A model generated the notes under the pieces. The model was not told the origin of the DNA and did no database searches. It saw only the letters and a program-made list of their open reading frames with translations. Position numbers and translations under genes: made by a program. 64,000 bases of DNA from assembly GCA_029263315.1 (NCBI GenBank), contig JAJCXR010000066.1, forward strand, positions 1 to 64,000. Reading direction: 5' to 3'. This stretch comes from Acidobacteriota bacterium. GTDB lineage: Bacteria > Acidobacteriota > Thermoanaerobaculia > Multivoradales > J023. Below are positions 57,431 through 64,000 of the stretch, in pieces. The stretch's first letter is position 1, and every line of letters begins with the position of its first letter.

Positions 57431-58407
57431 GGCGTCGCCTGCGGTCTTGCCTTGGCCGGGGTGCGGCTGGCCAGGTAAATGTCGAAGACTTCACTGCTTG
57501 TCTTCTGCGGTGTGAAACCGAAGTCTTCCCGTAGGCGCCGGTTGTCGAGCACTGGCCGATATTGGAGGAAGCGCACTTGCTCGGGACCGTAGCGGGTCAG
57601 GCCCAGGGGTTTGCCGATGGCCAAGGCCAGCCGCACCAGGGCCGCCGGCACCTCGGAGTAGGGTTTATTCATGCGCTGGGCCAGCTGCCGCAGACTCAAG
57701 GCGCCGCTGCCGGCGACGTTGAAGATGCCGTTGGTGGTGGTGTCGACGGCGTGCTCGAAGCAGGCGGCGACATCTTCATCCCAAATGAAGACGAACCGGC
57801 TGTCGCCACCCCGGATGCCGACCAGACGCGGTTTCTCGAACAGGTTGCTGATCTGGTTGTGGACCCCGGCGCCGAGCACGGTGCCCAGGCGGAGGACGAT
57901 CTGTTGCAGATCGGGATGGTCGGCCCGCGCCGTCGCCAAACGCTCTTCCACCAAACGCTTGTGCCAAGCGTAGGCGAAGGCGTAGTTGCCGCGCAGCGGG
58001 TGCTCCTCCGTCAACCAGCGGCCATGGTCGGCATGGTAGCCGTAGGCGGCACCGCTGGAGCTGACGATCAGGCGACGCACCCGGTGGGCGATGCAAGCCG
58101 CGAGCACGTTCTCCGTGCCCCCGACATCGACGGCATACTCGAGCTCACGGTCGCTGTTCTTGCCCGGCGTCACGATGGCGGCCAGGTGGACGACCGTATC
58201 GATGCGTTGCTCGGCCACTAATTCGCCGAGCTGGGGGTCGCGGATGTCGAGACGGTGGTAGGGGATGCCTTGGGGCAGGCCATGCTCCGCGACGGGACGG
58301 AGGTCGCTGGCCACCACCTGGAATTGCGATTTGCCGTGCAGGCGGTGCACCAACTTGCGGCCCAGGTAGCCGGCGGCCCCGGTGATCAAGATACGGCGTG
58401 GTGCCAT
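57427..58407 (-). CDS. NAD-dependent epimerase/dehydratase (extended SDR)
   Basis: A 326-residue extended SDR. The nucleotide motif is ITGAAGYLGRKL (8-19). The Ser is in VSSSGAAYG, but the usual Tyr-x-x-x-Lys is replaced by AYAWHKRLVE, so the Tyr is present with a Lys four residues on. I start at ATG 58407, which overlaps the BASS gene stop (TGATG); the frame runs upstream but inside that gene. Similar proteins include 3-beta-hydroxysteroid dehydrogenase-like and sugar-nucleotide enzymes. Overlaps the SDR gene by 4 nt. Confidence 0.88.
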   Translation of the reverse strand: MAPRRILITGAAGYLGRKLVHRLHGKSQFQVVASDLRPVAEHGLPQGIPYHRLDIRDPQLGELVAEQRIDTVVHLAAIVTPGKNSDRELEYAVDVGGTENVLAACIAHRVRRLIVSSSGAAYGYHADHGRWLTEEHPLRGNYAFAYAWHKRLVEERLATARADHPDLQQIVLRLGTVLGAGVHNQISNLFEKPRLVGIRGGDSRFVFIWDEDVAACFEHAVDTTTNGIFNVAGSGALSLRQLAQRMNKPYSEVPAALVRLALAIGKPLGLTRYGPEQVRFLQYRPVLDNRRLREDFGFTPQKTSSEVFDIYLASRTPAKARPQATP

Positions 58408-59324
58408 CACGTCAGGGTCTGCGATGCCATGGCGGCGGGCCGCCGCGACCAAAAGGTGGCCAAGGAGAGCCCCGACACCAAATGCCAGACACCCCACCAG
58501 GCGGCGACGATGGCCATACCCCCCAGGCCGTCGAAGAAGTCGAAGATCAGGATCAAGCCCAGGGCCGAGTTCTGGATCCCCACCTCGAAGGTGACGGCGC
58601 GGCGCGCCGCTTCGCCGAGACGGATCCAGCGCGCCACCAGATAGCCACCGCCCATGGCGACGCCATTGTGGAGCAAGACGAGCCCCGCCACGACGCCGAT
58701 ATAGCGCTGGAAATATTCCAGGTTGGCCAGCAAGGCCACGATCACAAAGCCGACAAAGAAGGCCAGAGAGAGAAAGCGCATCGGCCGTCGAGCCCGGGCG
58801 GCCAACTCCGGGAAGCGATGCGCCATGCCCATGCCCAAGAGGATCGGCAGGAGGAGGATGGTGGTGATGGTCAGCAAGAGGTCCAGCGGGCTGAGGGCCA
58901 CTTGCCGCAGCAACTCGGCGGTGGGTCCGTAGAGGCCACCCCAGAAGGCCAGGTTGAGTGGCGTCATGAGGGCCGCTGCCAGGGTGGAGACCGCCGACAA
59001 GGATACCGAGAGGGCGGTGTCGCCACGGCCGAAGTGGGTGAGGAAGTTCGACATCGTGCCGCCGGGGCACGAGGCCACCAGGATCATGCCCAAGGCCATG
59101 CTGGGGTGGGGTTGCAGTAATCTGACCAAGACGAAAGTGAGGGCCGGCAAGAGGAAAAACTGAGCCCCGAGGCCGACGACGGCGGCCCGACCATCGGCTG
59201 CGATGCGTTTGAAGTCTTCGCTCTTGATGTCGAGGGCGACGCCGAACATGATCAAGCCGATGATCCCGTTGAGCACCATCAAACCGGTGCTGCTGAAGTG
59301 CAGTTGGATCTGGTCGACGTCCAT
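58407..59324 (-). CDS. Bile acid:sodium symporter (BASS) family transporter
   Basis: A 305-residue protein with about nine helices. I start at ATG 59324 (before DVDQIQLHF), since the frame above this has no membrane pattern and runs into the neighbouring monooxygenase. Signature SCPGGTMSNFLTHFGRGDTALSVSLS (the two sodium-binding regions) and the crossover FEVGIQNSALGLIL are present. Members move sterol-like or organic anions with sodium. It lies between the monooxygenase and the epimerase/SDR pair, with stop-start overlap, so it may bring in or release their substrate. Confidence 0.93.
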   Translation of the reverse strand: MDVDQIQLHFSSTGLMVLNGIIGLIMFGVALDIKSEDFKRIAADGRAAVVGLGAQFFLLPALTFVLVRLLQPHPSMALGMILVASCPGGTMSNFLTHFGRGDTALSVSLSAVSTLAAALMTPLNLAFWGGLYGPTAELLRQVALSPLDLLLTITTILLLPILLGMGMAHRFPELAARARRPMRFLSLAFFVGFVIVALLANLEYFQRYIGVVAGLVLLHNGVAMGGGYLVARWIRLGEAARRAVTFEVGIQNSALGLILIFDFFDGLGGMAIVAAWWGVWHLVSGLSLATFWSRRPAAMASQTLT

Positions 59325-59353
59325 CGGTGCGCCTAGCGTAGGAGCTTCAGCGG

Positions 59354-60673
59354 TCAGCCTCGAGCAGCGGACCGCGCCAGCTGTCGGATGTGACGGCGCA
59401 CCGTATTGCGGTAGGTGTCCTTGTGAACGTAGTAGGCCATGCGATCGAGGGCTAGATATTGCCAACCGCCGCGCATGTCGGGGAAGGGTTCCCGCTTCAG
59501 TCGGTACAAGCGCTCGGCGGCCGACGAGCCGCGATCCCGTCCGGCGATGTAGCGCGCCACCAGGTCCGCTTGCTCGTACCGTCCTTGCCAGCCCAGGCCA
59601 GCCGCCTCCACCATGCCCATGACGAAGATGTCGTCCCGCTCGGGATGTAAGCAGTTGAGATAGAGATGGGGCGCGGCGCCCTTCCAGTTGAGCTCTTGGG
59701 AATCGATGAACGGATAGTGCAACTTGTAGCCGGTGGCCAAGAGGACGAGATCGTAGTCCTCTTGGGTGCCGTCCTCGAAATGCACCGTCGGGCCGTCGAA
59801 GCGGGCCACATTGGCTCGGACATCCAGATCCCCATGGCCCAGGTGGTAAAGCACCAGGCTGTTGACGATGGGATGACTTTCGTAGAGGGCATGGTCGGGT
59901 TTAGGAAATCCCAAGCGCCCCGGATCGCCGGTGAACCAGCGCAGCAGGATGGAATCGAGCCGTTGCTTGACGGCCCGCGGCAGCTTGAGCCGTCCACCGA
60001 TGGTGTCGGCTGGCCGTCCAAAGACGTATTTGGGCACAAAGTGGTAACCACGGCGGACACTGAGTGAGACCTTGCGGGCCCGTTGCACGGCGTCGACGGC
60101 GATGTCGCAGCCGCTGTTGCCCGCCCCCACCACCAAAACCCGTTTACCTTCGAAAATCGAGGCGGATTTATAGGCCGCCGAGTGCAGCAGCTGGCCCTCG
60201 AAATGGCCTTCGAAGGACGGAAGGTTGGGTTCTGACAGGGTACCGTTGGCCAGCAAGACACCGCGAAACAGCTCTTGCTGGCGTTTCTCTCCGCAGCGGC
60301 TGGTCAGCAACCAGCCGTCGCTTCGGCGTTCGATGGCCAGCACTTCGGTTTGGAAACGGTAGGTGTCCCGGAGCTCGAAGTGGCGGGCGAAGTGGCGGAA
60401 GTATTCCCGCAGCTGCCGATGGCTCGGGTAGTCGGCCACCGAGTCCGCCATCGGAAATTCCTCGATCTCGGTCATCTTCTTGGAAGAGATCAAGTGTGCC
60501 GACTCATAGACGGTGCTGTGGGGGTTGTCGATATCCCACAGCCCGCCGACCTCACTGTGCTGCTCAAAACCGATGAAGGGAATGCCCTGCCTTTGCAGGT
60601 TGCGAGCCGTCACCAGGCCCGCCGGTCCGGCACCGATAAGCGCAAACGCTTTGCTACTCGGCGGTGGCGTCAT
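59354..60673 (-). CDS. Flavin-containing monooxygenase (FMO family)
   Basis: A 439-residue flavin monooxygenase. The FAD motif is LIGAGPAGLVTARNL (about 12-26), the FMO signature FEGQLLHSAAYK (about 155-166) and the NADPH motif VVGAGNSGCDIAVDA (about 180-194). LLATGYKLHYPF fits the family ATGY motif. I start at ATG (MTPPPSSK) at 60673; a TTG 30 nt earlier is also possible, and both overlap the STAS gene end. Normal length for bacterial FMO. It probably hydroxylates or oxidises a substrate in the same pathway as the SDR, epimerase and BASS proteins. The start sits within the STAS gene. Confidence 0.93.
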   Translation of the reverse strand: MTPPPSSKAFALIGAGPAGLVTARNLQRQGIPFIGFEQHSEVGGLWDIDNPHSTVYESAHLISSKKMTEIEEFPMADSVADYPSHRQLREYFRHFARHFELRDTYRFQTEVLAIERRSDGWLLTSRCGEKRQQELFRGVLLANGTLSEPNLPSFEGHFEGQLLHSAAYKSASIFEGKRVLVVGAGNSGCDIAVDAVQRARKVSLSVRRGYHFVPKYVFGRPADTIGGRLKLPRAVKQRLDSILLRWFTGDPGRLGFPKPDHALYESHPIVNSLVLYHLGHGDLDVRANVARFDGPTVHFEDGTQEDYDLVLLATGYKLHYPFIDSQELNWKGAAPHLYLNCLHPERDDIFVMGMVEAAGLGWQGRYEQADLVARYIAGRDRGSSAAERLYRLKREPFPDMRGGWQYLALDRMAYYVHKDTYRNTVRRHIRQLARSAARG

Positions 60674-61034
60674 CTTCCTTGGGGGGTGCCGCCGCCTGAT
60701 CAAAGGCGGCCAGCGCCTCGCTCTCGGTGTAGTAAATGTCGAGCAGAGGCAGAAGCTGGCTCAGGGCGAGGATGTCCAACACCTGCCCCTTGACGTGCAA
60801 CAGCTTGATTTCCGACGAAAAGCGTTCTGCCAGGCGGATACCCGAAACCAGCTCGCCGATGCCGGCGCTATCGATGCGACTGATCTCCGACAGGTTGAGG
60901 ACGATCTTGCGCCAATCGGAAGCCAAGAGCTCGTTGATGATTTCTTGCAGTTGCTCGGCGCCGGTTCCCGCAACCAGCCGCCCTTTAAGGTCTACGAGGA
61001 TCACATCCCCGGTTTGCCGCACTTCGACGTCCAT
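60654..61034 (-). CDS. STAS-domain protein (anti-anti-sigma factor type)
   Basis: A 126-residue protein. I start at ATG 61034 because AGGAGT lies 5 nt upstream. The STAS fold is complete, with DVILVDLKGRLVAGTG and the phosphorylated-serine loop ISRIDSAGIGELVSG. This is the SpoIIAA-like type that switches partner interaction by Ser phosphorylation. No kinase or sigma partner is adjacent. A 25-residue Ala/Glu/Asp tail ends it. It overlaps the FMO gene, so it may be co-transcribed with the metabolic genes without sharing their role. Confidence 0.92.
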   Translation of the reverse strand: MDVEVRQTGDVILVDLKGRLVAGTGAEQLQEIINELLASDWRKIVLNLSEISRIDSAGIGELVSGIRLAERFSSEIKLLHVKGQVLDILALSQLLPLLDIYYTESEALAAFDQAAAPPKEDDATAE

Positions 61035-61118
61035 GGTCGACTCCTGAAATGTTTCTTTGAGGCGAATTTTTGACGAGGCTTTCAAGCCTTGAGGACGGCG
61101 GATCATAGCATGCTCGTC

Positions 61119-62228
61119 TCAACCCTCCAGCTCTTCGGCGGCCAAAGAGCAGCCGCGGAGCTCTGCGCCGGTGGCTCGGCCGAGGAGTCGGAAGCCGTCG
61201 TCGTGATGCATCGCGAGATCCTGGGTCAATACGTGGACCACCGATCCGATGTTGGCCAAGTCCAGAATGGCCAGCAGGCCGGGTCGGCTCGCCTCGGAGA
61301 GGGGTTGCAAGGTCAGAGGGTCGAGCAGGTGGGCCCGCAGCCAGGGTGGGCCGACAAACGTCTCGCCGTCGCCCCCCAGCAGGCTGCGGGTGTAAAACTG
61401 GCTGGTGAGCTCGGTCATGCCGTACTCGCGTACGACCCGCTGGGCCGGGATCGCCAGGTGATCCTGCAGCCGGCGTCGCAGCTCTTCGGCGGTGGTGGAG
61501 CGCCGCCGTCCCTTGAAACCTCCGGTATCGAAAATGGCGCTGCCGGGGGGCAGGGCGCAGTGCAAGTTGGCCCCGCGCAGCGCCTCGAGCCATTGGGCGA
61601 GGGCCAAGGAGGTGGCCAAGACGAGACCGGGACGACCGTCGTGGTGACGTCTCTGGCACCAGGCGTTGGCCGCCTCGATGTCGACTCCGGCGGGTCCGAA
61701 GGCATAGTGGCTGTCCGGGCCGCCGTGCTGCCGCATGACGTGGTCGACCATGAACCCCAGGCTGGAGTCCTCCACCCGGTGGCGAGGTGGCACCAAGGCC
61801 AAGAAGGGTTTGGCGACGGGAGCTGTCGCTTCGGCCGACGGCGGGTCCGGCGGCAGGCAGAAATCGGGAAACGAAGCGTCGATCACCCGCCGATAGAGAT
61901 CCGGGAAAGGATGGAAGTGCACGCTGCGTCGACCGCCGGTGGTACCGCTGCTGCGAAAGATCTCGCGGGGTGGAGCGATATGGAGCCGCAGGCTCTTGAA
62001 GGCGGCGACGGGAACGGCGGGGATCTGCTGCCAGGTGCCGATCGTCTCGGCGGTGATGCCGCGGCCTGCGCACAGCCGCCGATAGGGCTCCAGGGCCGCC
62101 AGCTGAAGGCTGAAGATGTCGAGGGCCAGGGCCGTGAAAGTGGCTTCGTCCAGGTCGGAGCGTAGGGCGTCGCTGACCCTGTGGACGAGCTCGGCAACGG
62201 CATGGGGCTGGGCAGGCTCAGGACTCAT
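61119..62228 (-). CDS. LuxE-like acyl-protein synthetase
   Basis: A 369-residue acyl-activating enzyme of the LuxE family. Key motifs: FRSSGTTGGRRS (ATP-binding Ser/Gly/Thr loop, about 111-122), REYGMTELTSQFY and DLANIGSVVHVLTQDL near the end. In bacterial bioluminescence LuxE activates a fatty acid for LuxC reduction. No luxC is in the window, so here it may load an acyl group onto another carrier. I start at ATG 62228; an ATG at 62288 is possible. No strong ribosome site favours either. It lies upstream of the STAS/FMO/BASS genes on the same strand with a gap of 84 bp. Confidence 0.88.
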   Translation of the reverse strand: MSPEPAQPHAVAELVHRVSDALRSDLDEATFTALALDIFSLQLAALEPYRRLCAGRGITAETIGTWQQIPAVPVAAFKSLRLHIAPPREIFRSSGTTGGRRSVHFHPFPDLYRRVIDASFPDFCLPPDPPSAEATAPVAKPFLALVPPRHRVEDSSLGFMVDHVMRQHGGPDSHYAFGPAGVDIEAANAWCQRRHHDGRPGLVLATSLALAQWLEALRGANLHCALPPGSAIFDTGGFKGRRRSTTAEELRRRLQDHLAIPAQRVVREYGMTELTSQFYTRSLLGGDGETFVGPPWLRAHLLDPLTLQPLSEASRPGLLAILDLANIGSVVHVLTQDLAMHHDDGFRLLGRATGAELRGCSLAAEELEG

Positions 62229-62453
62229 CTGGTTTGCTCTCTCGGTCGGACGGTGGCGCGGCCTCTGATAGGATTCAGCCGTATTCATAGCCAGATCGTG
62301 TCTAAGGATGAGCGGCCGCCTTGATAACAGGTGGCCTGAAATATCAGGAATCGCGTGGCCCGTATCCTCTCGGTGCCATTGCCAGCCGCAGGCTGCCGCG
62401 GTCGATATTCTATGTCGGCGGTGAGCTTGGGGCGAGAAGGGTAGGGAATCGAC

Positions 62454-64000
62454 GTGGCGAAGAAAGCCGGAAGCAAGGGCGGAGCTTCGGGGTTGGGTGT
62501 TTTTCTGTTGTGTGCTGTTTTGATCCTCCTGACGGCGGGCGGCGCAGCCACCGTGACCTTGCTGCGCGGCAACGCTGCGGCCCAGCTGAGTGCCGAGGAA
62601 GCCCTGCAGCGCAGCGATCGCACATTGATTCAGCAACGGCAACAGCGGTACCAGCTGTTGCGCTACATCTCGCGCATTTTTTCGACCGATGAGCTTCTGA
62701 TGTCGTACCTCACCGAGGCGACGCGGCAAGGGGATCCGGTGACCGTCCTCGACTCCATCGAGGAGTATCAGAATCTTTTGGCCTTCGAGCTGGCGGTGGT
62801 GCTCGACCGCAATGGTCGTGTCCTCACCCGCACCGATGATCGGGATGCCTCCGGCGAAGATCTCTCCACCAACCCCCTGGTGGCGGTGGCCCTGGAGGAG
62901 CGAGAAGCCTTCGGCGTTTGGCTGCAAGGGGGGAAGCTCTACCATGCGGCGGCGGTGCCTCTGGTGCGGAAGTTCGACTTGGTGGGCTACGTCATCGTCG
63001 CCTTCTCGATCAACGATTCCTTAGCCTTGCAAGTGCAGCGCTCCAGTGGTGCCGAGACCCTTTTCCTGGCCAACTCGCCGGCCCCGGAAGTGGTGGCGAC
63101 CACCTTGAATCCCAGCATGTCGGAGCAGGTGGTCACCGCCCTCAGACGCTCCGGCGATGCGCTCGGCCAGGCGACGCAGAAGGGGCGACAGGTGACCGAG
63201 GTGCCCTTGGAGCTGGACGGCCGGCCCTTTTTGGCCAGTCTGCTGCCCCTCGAGGATGCGGCGGGCAATCCCCTGGGAGCCAGCGTCTCCCTGACCCCCC
63301 TCGATGCGCGACACAGCGTTTATCGCCAGATCCTGCTGGTCTTGGGGGTGCTGGCTCTGGTGTCGTTGGCCTTGGCCTCATTGTTCTCAACCTTGTTGTC
63401 ACGGCGTCTCAGCAAGCCCGTCGAGACCCTCAACGCCGCCGTCGATCAGGCGGCCATGGGAAATCTCGAAGTGAGCATTCCACCCTTGCCGGGTGCCTTT
63501 GGTGGCATGGCCGAGAACCTGACTCAGATGCTCGGCTCGATGCGCGAGAAGCTCGCTCTGGAGTATTTTGTCGGACGTCTCGTTCGGTATCTGCCGGAGC
63601 CCCCCAAGGGCTCTGCGATCGAGCAACCCAAGGCTCGGCAAGTGGCCCTCCTGGCAGTGGAGATGCGGCGTTTTGCCAATCCTAAGGTGAGCTACGATGC
63701 GGAAGAGAACATCGCCCGTCTGGGACGTGATCTGCAGCGTATTTCCAAGGTGGTGGCGACCCACCGTGGACAGGTCGGTGCGGTCTATGGACACCGTGCG
63801 TTGGCCATCTTCGAGGACGAAGGGTACGCCTTCCGCGCCCTGGCAGCGGCGGCGGAGATCACCTTGATCCTGGCGGAACGGGAGAACGTCTTCGATGAGC
63901 CGGAGCCACCGTCGGTGGCCCTGACCAGCGGCCCTGTGATCACCGGACCGGTGGTCTGGGGCGACCAACCGGCCAACGCGGTGGCCGGTGTACCGGTGCA
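62454..64000 (+). CDS. Membrane sensor with extracytoplasmic domain, HAMP-like linker and class III cyclase-like domain (3' end outside window)
   Basis: A 515-residue partial protein; the frame is open to the window end. GTG 62454 follows GTAGGGAAT by 8 nt. Helix 1 is at about 14-34 (GVFLLCAVLILLTAGGAA) and helix 2 at about 287-310 (ILLVLGVLALVSLALASLFSTLL). Between them is a 250-residue extracytoplasmic sensor part of the kind found in Cache proteins (VVLDRNGRVLTRTDDRD). After a HAMP-like linker (RLSKPVETLNAAVDQAAMG) the cytoplasmic part contains VALLAVEMRRFANPK, VYGHRALAIFED and TSGPVITGPVVWGD, resembling an adenylate/guanylate cyclase homology domain, with possible loss of the usual catalytic residues. 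Confidence 0.8.
   Translation, partial: MAKKAGSKGGASGLGVFLLCAVLILLTAGGAATVTLLRGNAAAQLSAEEALQRSDRTLIQQRQQRYQLLRYISRIFSTDELLMSYLTEATRQGDPVTVLDSIEEYQNLLAFELAVVLDRNGRVLTRTDDRDASGEDLSTNPLVAVALEEREAFGVWLQGGKLYHAAAVPLVRKFDLVGYVIVAFSINDSLALQVQRSSGAETLFLANSPAPEVVATTLNPSMSEQVVTALRRSGDALGQATQKGRQVTEVPLELDGRPFLASLLPLEDAAGNPLGASVSLTPLDARHSVYRQILLVLGVLALVSLALASLFSTLLSRRLSKPVETLNAAVDQAAMGNLEVSIPPLPGAFGGMAENLTQMLGSMREKLALEYFVGRLVRYLPEPPKGSAIEQPKARQVALLAVEMRRFANPKVSYDAEENIARLGRDLQRISKVVATHRGQVGAVYGHRALAIFEDEGYAFRALAAAAEITLILAERENVFDEPEPPSVALTSGPVITGPVVWGDQPANAVAGVPV

Noticed and set aside
57427..59070. Minus-strand frame that would join the epimerase to 220 extra N-terminal residues
   Set aside because: The extra part lies within the BASS gene and is random in composition; the Rossmann start is at 58407.
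61119..62945. Long minus-strand frame extending the LuxE-like gene upstream to 62945
   Set aside because: The first 220 residues lack a family pattern and overlap the opposite sensor gene; the LuxE pattern begins only after 62228.
1..64000. CRISPR arrays, tRNA or rRNA genes
   Set aside because: No regularly spaced direct repeats of CRISPR length, no tRNA-like cloverleaf with a CCA-type end and no rRNA-like stretch was recognised by eye; a covariance search was not possible.

Overview
This 64 kb window is GC-rich and densely coded on both strands. It looks like a chromosomal segment of an Acidobacteriota-type Gram-negative bacterium. The main clues are a duplicated orphan (ADOP-type) ABC permease, a Ser/Thr kinase with a long TPR-like tail, a TonB receptor with a carboxypeptidase-regulatory-like domain, an ECF/FecR pair and tandem secreted amidohydrolase-like genes. 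The phylum is inferred from gene families. No rRNA, tRNA, phage or intact insertion sequence was recognised, but several small palindromic repeats are scattered through genes and gaps.

Layout. 1-276: C-terminal part of a gene with a Lys/Pro/Ser-rich tail, containing a palindromic repeat. 290-4538 (-): RND efflux pump with its membrane-fusion protein. 4800-7431 (-): omega-amidase-like nitrilase, coupled aminotransferase, sulfotransferase-like protein. 7637-12914 (+): two alkaline-phosphatase-superfamily proteins, a small ribbon-helix-helix-like protein and a three-helix membrane protein, probably one operon. 12969-14502 (-): EamA exporter with an Lrp/AsnC regulator. 14611-15161: palindromic repeats and a decayed TPR gene. 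15229-21485: carotenoid-desaturase-like flavoprotein, CPA2 antiporter, ADOP permease. 21594-23310 (+): a compact RiPP locus, with a promoter, a nitrile-hydratase-leader-like precursor, an intercistronic terminator and a SagB-type dehydrogenase. 23320-28109 (-): kinase, MBL hydrolase, PEGA protein. 28389-33000 (+): three translationally coupled amidohydrolase-fold genes. 33209-36507: GT-C type membrane protein convergent with, and overlapping, an SGNH-like protein. 36906-39113 (-): large secreted protein. 39490-41989 (+): ECF sigma factor, FecR/STN anti-sigma factor, YceI protein. 42177-51619 (+): six overlapping genes described below. 51591-54233 (-): TonB receptor. 54349-56614 (+): DUF433 protein and two secreted proteins. 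56630-62228 (-): SDR, NAD epimerase, BASS transporter, flavin monooxygenase, STAS protein, LuxE-like acyl-protein synthetase. 62454-64000 (+): a membrane sensor that runs off the window.

Two regions stand out. The first is the RiPP locus at 21.6-23.3 kb, where a precursor and a SagB-family oxidoreductase stand without a YcaO cyclodehydratase or a recognisable transporter. The second is the six-gene overlapping operon at 42.2-51.6 kb. It encodes a polyprenyl-diphosphate synthase fused to an isochorismate synthase (isoprenoid quinone precursors), a very divergent heme-copper-oxidase-like subunit I, a four-helix membrane protein, an MFS-like membrane domain fused to CcoO-like and CcoP-like cytochrome c domains, a NAPE-PLD-like metallo-hydrolase and an MMPL/RND exporter. 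The gene order suggests a self-contained quinone and terminal-oxidase module with unusual fusions.
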